Assembly (NCBI GenBank): GCA_001768195.1
Contig: MENI01000026.1
Location: 102,523-166,522 of the forward strand
Reading direction: 5' to 3'
Length of the DNA stretch: 64,000 bases
Source of the DNA: Bacteroidetes bacterium GWA2_40_15
GTDB taxonomy: Bacteria; Bacteroidota; Bacteroidia; Bacteroidales; VadinHA17
The position numbers and the translations under genes were made by a program. The notes beneath the pieces are model-generated. The model ran no database searches. It saw only the letters and a list, made by a program, of their open reading frames with translations, and was not told the DNA's origin. Shown here one piece after another: positions 33,373 through 42,526 of this stretch. The stretch's first letter is position 1. Each line of letters opens with the position of its first letter.

Positions 33373-34557
33373 CTATTTTTTTGAGAGCCATGTTTCAGGA
33401 TCAAGATATTTCTTCTCATTCTCAAAAATCATAAATTTTAAAACACTGTTCCTATCTTCCTTCTGATCAGAAAAGACATCCCCAATATATTGCCTGACAG
33501 AAACCGTTTCGCCCTGTTTAACTTTTACATTAATCAGATTAGCATAAACAGAAAGATATTTACCATGCCTGATAATAACTGTCATATTCGCTCCAGGAAT
33601 AGAAAATATTTTTGCAACCTCTCCTTTAAATACAGCTCTTGCTGAAACCCTACCTGAACTTGTAATTTCAATCCCGATATTATCTTCTGTCAAATACTTG
33701 AATTCCGGGTGCTTTTGTATGCCAAAATGGCTTGTAACAATACCTTGCTCAACCGGCCATGGCAATCTTCCCCTGTTATCCATAAAATTATCGCCAACAA
33801 GCTTTTGTTCCGCTGTAACATTTGATGTTACTGTTCTTTTTCTCTCTTCTTCAATTAACCTGATTATTTCATTCTCAATTTTTTTTGCAATCTTCTTTTT
33901 TTCCTCAAGCTCCTTTTTCAACTGTATTTCTTTACGACTAAGAGATTTTACCATGCTTTGCTTCTTTTCCTTCTCCCTTTGAAGCAACTCCCGTTGATAC
34001 TCTTCTTTTGATTTCAAATCAGAAATCCTTGCAAGATCAGCCTGAAGCTTTTCTTTTGAATTTTCTATCTGATCCTTCAACTCCAATATTATTTCAGATT
34101 CCCTTCTCCTGAATTTTGTGACCTGCTGAAGATATTTAAGTCGCTTATAACCCTGGTTGAAGTCTTCGGCGGATAAGATATATACCAATTCCGGATTACC
34201 TTTCTTAGATCTGTAAGAATTAACAACCGCTCTAGCATAATCTTCTTTCAAATCTAACAGATCTTTCTCCATTATATTAACAGCAAGCGTATTAAGCTCG
34301 ATTCTGTAATTCAGTAATGATAATTCCTCCATCATACCAGATAATACAACCTCTCTTAAATTTAACTTTCTGGAAATAATTGAAAGAGACTTCATGCTTT
34401 CTGATTTCTCCTTTGACGTTGATTTAAGCAGATCATCAACATATGCGATTTCGTCAATAGTCTTTTTTCTTCTCTCCTCAAGTTCAGCTTTTGACTGACC
34501 ATTAAGAGTTATAAATAAAATCGGACTAACAGCAAGTATGACAATAAGATACTTCAT
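33373..34557 (-). CDS. EnvC-like murein hydrolase activator (degenerate LytM domain)
   Basis: 394 residues with a signal peptide (about 1-20), a long coiled coil (about 25-245, with the tract KKELEEKKKIAKKIENEIIRL) and a C-terminal M23/LytM domain (about 270-394). The LytM zinc residues are missing: where active enzymes have HxGxD there is NIGIEI, and the HFE position reads LKFMIF. It is therefore likely a non-enzymatic activator of amidases at division, as EnvC is in E. coli. Starts within the DUF4292 gene's stop (ATGA-type overlap). Confidence 0.9.
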   Translation of the reverse strand: MKYLIVILAVSPILFITLNGQSKAELEERRKKTIDEIAYVDDLLKSTSKEKSESMKSLSIISRKLNLREVVLSGMMEELSLLNYRIELNTLAVNIMEKDLLDLKEDYARAVVNSYRSKKGNPELVYILSAEDFNQGYKRLKYLQQVTKFRRRESEIILELKDQIENSKEKLQADLARISDLKSKEEYQRELLQREKEKKQSMVKSLSRKEIQLKKELEEKKKIAKKIENEIIRLIEEERKRTVTSNVTAEQKLVGDNFMDNRGRLPWPVEQGIVTSHFGIQKHPEFKYLTEDNIGIEITSSGRVSARAVFKGEVAKIFSIPGANMTVIIRHGKYLSVYANLINVKVKQGETVSVRQYIGDVFSDQKEDRNSVLKFMIFENEKKYLDPETWLSKK

Positions 34558-35318
34558 TTAATCTCTACTTTCTCATAATTTTTTCCGGGAATAAAGAATA
34601 TATCGCCTTCCCAGGGGGATTCTATTTTACTATATTTAATGGTAATATTTTCATAATTCTTAAGATTAATAATTTTTATCCGGCTCGCGAAATCGAGGTT
34701 TTCTAAATTAATAAAATCCTCATACGTGATATTTACAGGTCTGGCATCAATCTCATTAGTTACAGTCAATGAAACCGGTCTCCTTCTAAGACAATCGATC
34801 GAATAACTAAGTTTAAATCCATCTTCAACAGTATTAACAGATGAAACCCCATCATTACATTTAAATGAAGAAAAATCATCATTATTACTGATTACCGCGT
34901 CACCAAAACATACCGGGAATACTAAGCTACTGAATCCATACTTCTTTCTGCCAGCCTGTTGAGATCCAAAAAACAGGGTTTTATTTACTCTATCATTTAT
35001 TAAAACAGAATCTTTTGTCAGATAAACTCTTGCGGCTTCAATACCCGACAGAGATCTGATGCTAATAAGATATCTGTCGGGGGATTTGAATTTAATTGTC
35101 GCCAAAAATCTTTGCCTCTCTCCCTGAGAGCTAATTTCTATCTCTGCCTTTTGTATAAAGAAATCACCTTTTGTCAGATTTTGTTTTAATATTTCCTCAC
35201 CTTTAAAACCATTTAAATCATAAGATTCAACCTGCGGTTTACCACCATTGCCATACCTTGATACAGAACAACCAGCAGTGTAAAAACAAATAATCAATAT
35301 AATAGCTATTTTCTGCAA
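34554..35318 (-). CDS. DUF4292 lipoprotein
   Basis: 254 residues with a lipoprotein signal (lipobox YTAGC, Cys about residue 17). The body is the DUF4292 family, a LolA/LolB-like beta fold: NLTKGDFFIQKAEIEISSQGERQRFLATIKFKSPDRYLISIRS, GIEAARVYLTKDSVLINDR, and the C-terminal FIPGKNYEKVEI. A role in lipoprotein or lipid handling at the outer membrane is a reasonable guess only. The start is a TTG at 35318, since no ATG is available; it overlaps the TPR gene by 13 bp. Conserved neighbour of the EnvC-like and TPR genes. Confidence 0.88.
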   Translation of the reverse strand: MQKIAIILIICFYTAGCSVSRYGNGGKPQVESYDLNGFKGEEILKQNLTKGDFFIQKAEIEISSQGERQRFLATIKFKSPDRYLISIRSLSGIEAARVYLTKDSVLINDRVNKTLFFGSQQAGRKKYGFSSLVFPVCFGDAVISNNDDFSSFKCNDGVSSVNTVEDGFKLSYSIDCLRRRPVSLTVTNEIDARPVNITYEDFINLENLDFASRIKIINLKNYENITIKYSKIESPWEGDIFFIPGKNYEKVEIK

Positions 35319-37033
35319 TTTCTGATTTCTCCTTCCAGTTCACTTTTTGTACTGTCCAGCTCAAAAGCAATCTTCCAGTTTTTGATTGCTTTATCGCATT
35401 TCCTTAGGCTTTTCAAAATGAAACCATAATGCTCATAATATTCAGCATTAATATTGGAACCACTCTCAATAATTGCCTCCATTATTCTTGCGGCATCTTT
35501 TGTTTTTCCCCGTTTGTATAAAACCCATGCGTAAGTATCGAGAAATGTAGGATTGTCTTTTTCCTTCTCTATAACCTTTCTTGCCATAACTTCCGCTTCC
35601 TTGAGGTTCATATTCTGCTCTGCCAGATAATATGCATAATTATTCAAAATCGTCAGGTCCCCGTCATCCATGCTAATTGCTTCATCAAATGTTTCAAAAG
35701 CCTTGCTATATTCTTTCATTCTGTAATAAACATCGGCACGCATTGTGAGAACCTGTAATATATTCTGATCATTGTCTCCTGCCAGAATCTGAGCCTTTCT
35801 TAACTCGTCCAGCGCAATATCATACTTCCCATTTTCTATAGCCCCGTTAGCATACAGTAATTTAGCAAGAAACGATCGGTTAAATTTCGAAGCGCACTCT
35901 TCACCCTTTACCATTAGTTTTTTAAAATCTCCCATCTGGAGATATATTAGTAAAAGTTTTTCCCAGGCATAATAATTACCTGGATTTATGGTTATTATTT
36001 GTTCAAGCCTTACAGCAGCTTCTCTATCTCTTCCCATATTATCCAGAAATTCAGCTCTCAATAAAGGAACGATTTCATCATTTAAATAAGTCGACTCAAA
36101 AACCATAAGCGAAAGCAGAATATTATCTGTATCTTCCTTTTTATGATCCTTAACCGCTATCAATCCTGCGAACAAAGAAATCTTATTCTCCTTTGTTATA
36201 TTCATATTAAGAACTACATGATTAAGTAAAATAAAAAGCTCTTCAAACCTTCTCTCGCTTATCAGGAAATCACAAACAGATAACTGTATCTGTGAATTAC
36301 CAGGATTTTCTTCAAGTAGCTTTTGATAAACCTGGCTTGCCTTTTCGCCTTCGCCTTTTTTCCTGTAAATTTCTGCGACGAGAGCATAATACTGAATAGC
36401 AGAAGGGAACTCAATTATAAGGCTTTCTGTCTTTTTCAGAGCCTCGCTATACTTTTCCGCTGCTATCAGGCTTTGAATATAAGATACGGTTGTAGCTTCA
36501 TTTATACCATACTTAAGCTCCAGCTTTTCAAAAATCTTTTGTGATTTATCGTAATTTTTGTTCTCTGCGTACATATTTGCCAGGGTCACCTGCACGTTAA
36601 CCTTTTCAGGATAATAATTAACTGCTTTTTCATAAACTAAAACAGCGCTGTCAATGTTTCCCTGCTGATAATGAACTCCCGATAACATAATGATATACCA
36701 TATATTTTTTTCATCGAGCTGATAGGCTTTTTCTGCGTACTTCTTTCCATTGATAAAATCGCCCGACTGTAAAACAATCTGAGCCATCTGATAGTATGCT
36801 GCATCGCTTTCAGGATTAAGCTTTATACACTGCTCAAGGTACCTTAATGCATCACTACCGTTTCCAAGAAGCTTTTGCTTTAAAGCTTCAACATATATAT
36901 AATCAAAAGCAGCGGAATCAAATTTCTTTATGTTATTTCCCTCATATACAATTCTCTTATTGGTTGCACATGATGCTATAACATATACTGCAATAAATAA
37001 TATTATCCGGTTAATTCTCAAATTATTCTTCAT
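35306..37033 (-). CDS. TPR-repeat lipoprotein
   Basis: 575 residues. Lipobox VIASC (Cys about 22). From about residue 40 to the end it is made of tetratricopeptide repeats (for example SDAAYYQMAQIVLQSGDFINGKKYAEKAYQL, ENPGNSQIQLSVCDFLISERRFEELFILL, AFETFDEAISMDDGDLTILNNYAYYLAEQ); I count about 14. Probably a scaffold at the periplasmic side of the outer membrane. Its ATG overlaps the stop of the dut relic (ATGA), which preserves the old operon geometry. Confidence 0.92.
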   Translation of the reverse strand: MKNNLRINRIILFIAVYVIASCATNKRIVYEGNNIKKFDSAAFDYIYVEALKQKLLGNGSDALRYLEQCIKLNPESDAAYYQMAQIVLQSGDFINGKKYAEKAYQLDEKNIWYIIMLSGVHYQQGNIDSAVLVYEKAVNYYPEKVNVQVTLANMYAENKNYDKSQKIFEKLELKYGINEATTVSYIQSLIAAEKYSEALKKTESLIIEFPSAIQYYALVAEIYRKKGEGEKASQVYQKLLEENPGNSQIQLSVCDFLISERRFEELFILLNHVVLNMNITKENKISLFAGLIAVKDHKKEDTDNILLSLMVFESTYLNDEIVPLLRAEFLDNMGRDREAAVRLEQIITINPGNYYAWEKLLLIYLQMGDFKKLMVKGEECASKFNRSFLAKLLYANGAIENGKYDIALDELRKAQILAGDNDQNILQVLTMRADVYYRMKEYSKAFETFDEAISMDDGDLTILNNYAYYLAEQNMNLKEAEVMARKVIEKEKDNPTFLDTYAWVLYKRGKTKDAARIMEAIIESGSNINAEYYEHYGFILKSLRKCDKAIKNWKIAFELDSTKSELEGEIRNCRK

Positions 37034-37173
37034 CTTTCTGTATAGCCGAATCCTGCTGATCCTCTTTCAGTTTCTATCAAATTATCAACACTAATAAATT
37101 CATTCCCTTCTTTCAATCTGGTTTAATATGCCGGTACCTTATTCTTTGATTTGTTTACAATATTTATTTTTAT
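37030..37173 (-). pseudogene. dut: dut (dUTPase) relic with internal deletion
   Basis: Between flippase and TPR gene, where relatives carry dut, one frame reads the dUTPase N-terminus (KINIVNKSKNKVPAY) and, after an in-frame stop, the C-terminal end including motif V (LKEGNEFISVDNLIETERG then SAGFGYTER). Roughly 95-100 central codons, with motifs I-IV, are missing. The start position is ATA (37173-37171), one base from ATG, and the overlapping flippase stop is TAA; an ancestral ATGA overlap with a single G-to-A change would explain both. The stop still overlaps the TPR start. dUTPase removes dUTP; another gene must cover this unless it is missing. Confidence 0.85.
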
Positions 37174-38642
37174 TCCTTTTGAAAAAATACCGTTAATAAT
37201 TTGTCTCTATATTGAGCATATCCAATAAACAGCAATATAAATGACGTATTAATTATCAGTTCTCCGGCAATGTTATCGTAATTGTGATAATAGGCAAAAA
37301 CTACCATCGCTACCGCCAGAATAAGATATGACAACATTTTATTCATTTCATAATTAATCTTATAGTGTTTTTCAGCAAATATAAAAGAGAATAAAATCAT
37401 AGCTCCATAAGAAATAACATGAGCCCATGCCGACGCCATATATCCATATAACGGAATAAAAGCAACATTTATGATAACAGTAATTATGGCACCCATCAGC
37501 GTAATATATACAGCATATCTTGTAAGATCATTTAATTTATACCAGATACTGTGATTTATATAGACACCATAAAGCAGATAGGCCATGCTTATAATCGGAA
37601 CCACAACAAGTGCCTCCCGATAATTAGTTCCTACAATATACTGAAGCAAAGAAATATATAAATTGATACACAGAAATACTATTAGCATAATTATTATAAA
37701 GTATTTCATTACGAATGCATAAGTCTCCTTTGCATCACTCTGTTTAGCCCTTTCAAAGAAAAAAGGCTCCGCAGCAAATCTGAACATCTGTATAAAAAGA
37801 GCCATAAGTACACCAATTTTATAGGCTGCTCCATATTTGCCCAGCACAGCCAAACCTTCCTCTTCACCAATCATCCTGCGGAGTAAAACCTTATCAATAG
37901 CATCATTTATGGATCCACTTAAACCTGCAAGAAGTAAAGGATATGAATAAAGAATCATCCTCTTCCACAGAGCTGCATCAAAAATAAATGTTGTCCTGAA
38001 AATTACCGGTATAAGCATAAGCAACGTAGCCATACTGGATATGAGATTTGCTACAAAAATATATCCAACCCTGTATTCAGGATTATAAACTGATCTGAAC
38101 CAACCATCACTATTTTCATATATGACTGGCGCCACCTTCAGGAGGAAAACCACAAGCCCAAGGGTGATGATAACATTAGTGATTTTAATAATGCTGAATG
38201 TTATTGGTTTGTTTTCTTTTCTCAGTCGTGCAAACGGTATTGCTGTAAAAGCATCTATAGCCACAATTCCGGCAAACATTCTGATATAATCATGATTATT
38301 GCTATAATTCATGATATTAGCGACAGGTGTAATGAATATGTTTACTAATACCACGAAAGCAATTGAAGTGACCAATAAACTTATCAGAGTTGTACTGAAT
38401 ACCCTGTCAGCTTCATCCCTTTTCTGCACAAATCTGAAAAAACCTGTTTCCATGCCGTAGGTAAGGATAACCAGAAGAAGGACCATCCAGGCATACAATT
38501 CAGTTACAATTCCATAATCGCTCGTATTTGTAAAAATTCTTGTATAGAAAGGTGTCAGTACAGCATAATGAAGGAATCTCGGTACGATTGTTCCAAGTCC
38601 GTAAATTAAAGTTTGCCCCGCCAGTTTTCTAACTTCTTTCAC
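37170..38642 (-). CDS. Polysaccharide/lipid-linked sugar flippase (MATE/Wzx type)
   Basis: 490 residues with about 14 membrane helices; matches the oligosaccharide flippase/polysaccharide biosynthesis family (KLAGQTLIYGLGTIVPRFLHYAVLTPFYTRIF at the N-terminus, AYKIGVLMALFIQMFRFAAEPFFF in the middle). It would move lipid-linked sugars across the inner membrane. GTG start at 38642, directly preceded by a -7 box. First gene of the long leftward unit that runs to ade. Its TAA stop overlaps the dead dut start. Confidence 0.92.
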   Translation of the reverse strand: MKEVRKLAGQTLIYGLGTIVPRFLHYAVLTPFYTRIFTNTSDYGIVTELYAWMVLLLVILTYGMETGFFRFVQKRDEADRVFSTTLISLLVTSIAFVVLVNIFITPVANIMNYSNNHDYIRMFAGIVAIDAFTAIPFARLRKENKPITFSIIKITNVIITLGLVVFLLKVAPVIYENSDGWFRSVYNPEYRVGYIFVANLISSMATLLMLIPVIFRTTFIFDAALWKRMILYSYPLLLAGLSGSINDAIDKVLLRRMIGEEEGLAVLGKYGAAYKIGVLMALFIQMFRFAAEPFFFERAKQSDAKETYAFVMKYFIIIMLIVFLCINLYISLLQYIVGTNYREALVVVPIISMAYLLYGVYINHSIWYKLNDLTRYAVYITLMGAIITVIINVAFIPLYGYMASAWAHVISYGAMILFSFIFAEKHYKINYEMNKMLSYLILAVAMVVFAYYHNYDNIAGELIINTSFILLFIGYAQYRDKLLTVFFQKE

Positions 38643-38659
38643 TAATTGAATTCAATTTG

Positions 38660-38667
38660 CAAATATA
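38660..38667 (-). promoter_or_regulatory. -7 promoter box for flippase operon
   Basis: Minus-strand TATATTTG, an exact TAnnTTTG match, 17 bp before the GTG start at 38642. The same octamer is found before the ArsR, Nramp and GH5 genes. Confidence 0.5.
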
Positions 38668-38758
38668 CGCCTGCCTGTTCAATAAACTACCTTAAGTCCT
38701 TATTCTATCCTAAACTAAAAATGAAAATTAATATTTTTCTGTATCGGTCAAAGTTAAA

Positions 38759-38766
38759 TATCTTTG
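38759..38766 (+). promoter_or_regulatory. -7 promoter box for cyclophilin gene
   Basis: TATCTTTG, an exact TAnnTTTG match, 42 bp before the ATG at 38809. The flippase and cyclophilin promoters are back to back within 166 bp. Confidence 0.5.
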
Positions 38767-38808
38767 CAGTCGGAATTACAGAACGTTATTAACCAAAATT
38801 TAAATTTC

Positions 38809-39621
38809 ATGAACAAACGTATAATTAAACTGATCACACTTTTAATGGTCTCAATAATAGTTTCCTGCAATACACCCGTTACAAATGATTTCACTCTTGT
38901 ATTATTAGAAACTAGCCTTGGAGATATTAAACTTAAGCTTTACGATGAAACTCCGCTGCACAGGGATAATTTCATCAAACTGATCAAATCCGGCTTTTAT
39001 GAAGGAGTTTCATTTCACCGGGTTATTAAAGATTTCATGATACAGGCAGGAGATCCATTAACCAGGCCAGATTCAAAAAACTTCCCTGATTCCCTTCAGA
39101 ATTATACAATACCTGCTGAATTCAATTCTTCACTGTTTCACAAGAAGGGGGCTCTGGCCGCTGCCCGTCAGGGAAATGATGTCAATCCCTATATGAGATC
39201 ATCAGGAACTCAGTTCTATATTGTGCAAGGTATTAAATATACCGAAGAGGAACTCAACATTGCAGAACAGAGGATCAACAGCCAGATAAAACAGGGAAAA
39301 TTCGCAAAAATCATTAAAGAAACTTCTGATAGTCTTAAATTGGCCGGAATAGCAGCCACAGATGCAGAGGTACAGGAGATAGCATCAATTGAAATGTTTA
39401 AATATCTCACCAGCACGCCAGATTTCAAACTATCAACTGAAGAAAGGCTTGCCTATACAACAATAGGCGGCACTCCCAGGCTTGATGGAACTTACACGGT
39501 TTTTGGTGAAGTTATTGAGGGTTTAGATATAGTTGACAGGATTGCATCCGAAAAAACAGATGCTTCTGACAGACCTCTGAATAATATCACTATCCTGAAA
39601 ACCAGAATTGTCAGAAAATAA
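38809..39621 (+). CDS. Cyclophilin-type peptidyl-prolyl isomerase, lipoprotein
   Basis: 270 residues from the ATG at 38809; an in-frame upstream start at 38764 would fall inside the promoter. Lipobox IIVSC, then a cyclophilin domain: VLLETSLGDIKLKLYDETPLHRDNFIKLIKSGFYEGVSFHRVIKDFMIQAGDP, with the catalytic Arg in FHRV and downstream GTQFYIVQG and TVFGEVIEGLDIVDRIA. An insertion of about 70 residues (about 155-225, KYTEEELNIAEQRINSQ onward) splits the core, as is common in Bacteroidota cyclophilins. Likely helps fold proteins at the outer membrane. Confidence 0.93.
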   Translation: MNKRIIKLITLLMVSIIVSCNTPVTNDFTLVLLETSLGDIKLKLYDETPLHRDNFIKLIKSGFYEGVSFHRVIKDFMIQAGDPLTRPDSKNFPDSLQNYTIPAEFNSSLFHKKGALAAARQGNDVNPYMRSSGTQFYIVQGIKYTEEELNIAEQRINSQIKQGKFAKIIKETSDSLKLAGIAATDAEVQEIASIEMFKYLTSTPDFKLSTEERLAYTTIGGTPRLDGTYTVFGEVIEGLDIVDRIASEKTDASDRPLNNITILKTRIVRK

Positions 39622-39649
39622 TTTATACTTGCACTAAATTAGAATAAAG

Positions 39650-40690
39650 ATGCTTGATAAAATATCAGATCTTATAAAAGAAGTATCCTCGTTATCAGTA
39701 AACAATGGTGAAGAACTTGAATCATTCAGGTTAAAATATCTTAGCAAAAAAGGAGTTATATCCGATCTTTTTGATGATTTCAAGAATGTTGCTCCAGAGA
39801 ATAAGAAAGAGGTGGGACAAAATCTAAATATGCTTAAACAGCAGGCACTTGAAAAATATAACAGCATTAAGTCAGCATTATCTGCTATTGATGAAAACTC
39901 ACTAAACACAGATTTAAGCCGTCCGGCTTTTCCTTTTCTATCCGGTTCCCGTCATCCGATCTCTATAATACGTAATGAGATAATAGAAATTTTTATGAGA
40001 ATAGGATTCACTGTTTCTGAGGGTCCTGAAATTGAAGATGATGACCATGTTTTTACAAGGCTTAACTTTGCGCCGGAACATCCGGCCAGAGATATGCAGG
40101 ACACCTTTTATATTTCCCGCCTGTCGCCTGAAGACTCAAGCCCTGAAGATATCCTTCTCAGAACACAAACTTCTTCCGTGCAGGTTCGTGTTATGCAGAG
40201 CCAGAAACCGCCTATCAGGACAGTATCGCCTGGCAGGGTTTTCCGTAATGAGGCCATATCTGCAAGAGCTCATTGCATATTCCACCAGGTTGAAGGTTTG
40301 TATATTGATGAAAATGTATCGTTTGCAGATCTTAAGCAGACACTTCTTTTCTTCTCGAGAGAGATGTTTGGGAAAGAGACTGAGATAAGGCTCAGACCAT
40401 CATATTTCCCGTTTACAGAGCCGTCTGCGGAGATGGATGTAAGCTGTAAGATTTGCGGTGGAAAAGGCTGTAATGTATGTAAATATACCGGATGGCTTGA
40501 GATCCTTGGATGCGGAATGGTACATCCAAATGTACTTGAGGCCTGCAATATTGACAGCAACAGATACACGGGGTTTGCATTCGGAATGGGAATTGAAAGG
40601 CTGGCAATGCTTAAATATCAGGTAAATGACCTCCGCTTGTACTTTGAAAATGACATTCGTTTTCTGGATCAGTTTAAAACAGCATTCTGA
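39650..40690 (+). CDS. pheS: Phenylalanyl-tRNA synthetase alpha subunit
   Basis: Catalytic subunit that charges tRNA-Phe, 346 residues. The N-terminal coiled coil (about 1-85) is followed by the class II core: HPISIIRNEIIEIFMRIGFTVSEGPEIEDDDHVFTRLNFAPEHPARDMQDTFY, LLRTQTSSVQVRVMQ, VFRNEAISARAHCIFHQVEGLYID (motif 2), and GFAFGMGIERLAMLKYQVNDLRLYFENDIRFL (motif 3). A Cys cluster (CKICGGKGCNVCKYTGW) is present, which binds zinc in some homologs. pheT is not adjacent. Confidence 0.97.
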   Translation: MLDKISDLIKEVSSLSVNNGEELESFRLKYLSKKGVISDLFDDFKNVAPENKKEVGQNLNMLKQQALEKYNSIKSALSAIDENSLNTDLSRPAFPFLSGSRHPISIIRNEIIEIFMRIGFTVSEGPEIEDDDHVFTRLNFAPEHPARDMQDTFYISRLSPEDSSPEDILLRTQTSSVQVRVMQSQKPPIRTVSPGRVFRNEAISARAHCIFHQVEGLYIDENVSFADLKQTLLFFSREMFGKETEIRLRPSYFPFTEPSAEMDVSCKICGGKGCNVCKYTGWLEILGCGMVHPNVLEACNIDSNRYTGFAFGMGIERLAMLKYQVNDLRLYFENDIRFLDQFKTAF

Positions 40691-40747
40691 CAGGTTGAAC
40701 ACAAGTGATGATCTATTTGTTATTTTATAATTGAATGATTTCCTGAA

Positions 40748-41458
40748 ATGAAACAGCAAGAAAATCAAATTCCTCTTTGCGCCAAATGCTCATTTGAGTC
40801 AGAAGGGATCTTTAAGAATCTTACTTCAGAGGAGACTGATGTTTTGAATTTTGAAAAGGATTTCCGTCAGTATAAACGAGGTGATATCCTATATCAGGAA
40901 GGCAACCGTATAAGCGGATTCTTTTGCATCAACGGCGGAATAATTAAAGTTTTTAAAACTGGATTAGACGGTAAAGAGCAGATAATAAAGTTCGCAAGGA
41001 GAGGAGATATTATAGCATACCGCAGTGTTTTAAGTAACGAACTGGCATGTACTTCAGCTAAAGTTATTGAAGATTGTCAGGTTTGTTTTATTCCATCCGA
41101 GATACTTATTTCCTTTATAAAAACAAATTCAACCTTTGCCCTGGACCTTATAAGGCTTGCTTGTCACGAATTGGGTGAGGCCAATTCATTTATAACTGAT
41201 ATTGCCCAAAAGACTGTAAGGGAAAGGCTTGCAGAGGTTCTTTTGTTACTTGTGAACGACTTTGGCCTGGATAATGATAAGTATCTGAAAATTGCACTGA
41301 CCCGCGAGGAGTTAGCCAACATTGTTGGAACTGCTACAGAATCAGTTATCAGGCTTCTATCAGAATTCAAATCTGATAAACTTGTTGAGCTTAATGGAAG
41401 AAAGATAAAGATCCTTAATTCAAAAGGACTTGAAAAGATAAGCAATGTTTATAACTAA
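40748..41458 (+). CDS. Crp/Fnr-family transcriptional regulator
   Basis: 236 residues. N-terminal cyclic-nucleotide-binding-like beta roll (about 25-145; KRGDILYQEGNRISGFFCINGGIIKVFKTGLDGKEQIIKFARRGDIIAYR), a dimer helix, and a C-terminal HTH (LTREELANIVGTATESVIRLLSEFKSDKLVEL, about 180-212). The N-terminus has Cys11 and Cys14 (PLCAKC); other Cys are at about 56, 93, 101 and 105. FNR-type proteins use four Cys for an oxygen-labile Fe-S cluster, so redox sensing is possible. It could control the oxidase genes, but nothing in the window proves this. Confidence 0.9.
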   Translation: MKQQENQIPLCAKCSFESEGIFKNLTSEETDVLNFEKDFRQYKRGDILYQEGNRISGFFCINGGIIKVFKTGLDGKEQIIKFARRGDIIAYRSVLSNELACTSAKVIEDCQVCFIPSEILISFIKTNSTFALDLIRLACHELGEANSFITDIAQKTVRERLAEVLLLLVNDFGLDNDKYLKIALTREELANIVGTATESVIRLLSEFKSDKLVELNGRKIKILNSKGLEKISNVYN

Positions 41459-41489
41459 CTGGCTTATACCCTTATAATAAACTTACTTT

Positions 41490-42515
41490 TCAGAACAGGC
41501 TACCGGTTTCGGGGTGTCTTAACTGCTTACCGAGATGTCTATAGGCATGTTCTGTAGCTTCCCTGCCGCGAGGTGTTCTCTTTAAATAGCCCTCTTTAAT
41601 AAGAAATGGTTCATATACTTCTTCAATTGTTCCGCTCTCTTCACCTACTGCTGTTGATATAGTATTAAGGCCCACCGGTCCTCCGCTGAATTTATCAATG
41701 ATAACAGACAGTATGCGGTTATCCATCTCATCTAGTCCATGCTGATCAATATTAAGCGCATTAAGACCGTACATGGTTATTTCGATATCTATTTCACCGG
41801 AACCCTTTACCTGAGCAAAATCCCTGATACGTCTGAGTAATGCATTTGCAATTCTTGGCGTGCCCCTGCTCCTCCGGGCAATTTCAACGGCAGCTGCATC
41901 ATTGATTTTAACATTCAGAATACCTGCTGACCTTTTCACAATTCCCGTCAGTATTTCATGATCATAATACTCGAGGTGGAACTTTATTCCGAACCTGGCT
42001 CTCAAAGGGCTTGTAAGAAGGCCTGAACGTGTGGTTGCACCAATAAGTGTAAAACTATTAAGTGTCAGTTGTACAGATCTTGCGCTTGGCCCTTTGTCAA
42101 TCACTATATCAATCTGAAAATCTTCCATTGCAGAGTAAAGATACTCTTCAACTACCGGGCTTAACCTGTGAATTTCATCAATGAACAGTACATCTCCTTC
42201 CTGCAGGTTTGTGAGTAATCCGGCAAGGTCTCCGGGTTTGTCAAGGACAGGTCCTGAAGTCACCCTCATGTTTACCTGTAGTTCATTGGAAATAATTGCA
42301 GCAAGTGTTGTTTTGCCAAGTCCCGGAGGACCATGTAATAACACATGGTCAAGAGATTCACCCCTTTGTTTTGCAGCAGTTACGAAGACCTCCAGGTTTT
42401 CAATTACCTGTTTCTGTCCCTTAAAATCACCAAAGCTCAGGGGACGAAGTTGTTTTTCGAATTCCTTATCGGTAACTGAATTGATCTCCTTTCTGAGATC
42501 TAAATTTTCTTCCAT
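41490..42515 (-). CDS. ruvB: Holliday junction helicase RuvB
   Basis: AAA+ motor for branch migration with RuvA, 341 residues. [22 protein letters not shown], Walker [13 protein letters not shown] (about 61-72), Walker [13 protein letters not shown], sensor 1 [20 protein letters not shown] with the Arg finger, and the C-terminal winged helix with [27 protein letters not shown]. Full length. Last gene of the leftward unit nadA-MORN-ruvB, 11 bp after the MORN gene. Confidence 0.98.
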   Translation of the reverse strand: MEENLDLRKEINSVTDKEFEKQLRPLSFGDFKGQKQVIENLEVFVTAAKQRGESLDHVLLHGPPGLGKTTLAAIISNELQVNMRVTSGPVLDKPGDLAGLLTNLQEGDVLFIDEIHRLSPVVEEYLYSAMEDFQIDIVIDKGPSARSVQLTLNSFTLIGATTRSGLLTSPLRARFGIKFHLEYYDHEILTGIVKRSAGILNVKINDAAAVEIARRSRGTPRIANALLRRIRDFAQVKGSGEIDIEITMYGLNALNIDQHGLDEMDNRILSVIIDKFSGGPVGLNTISTAVGEESGTIEEVYEPFLIKEGYLKRTPRGREATEHAYRHLGKQLRHPETGSLF

Positions 42516-42526
42516 TGATAATATAA

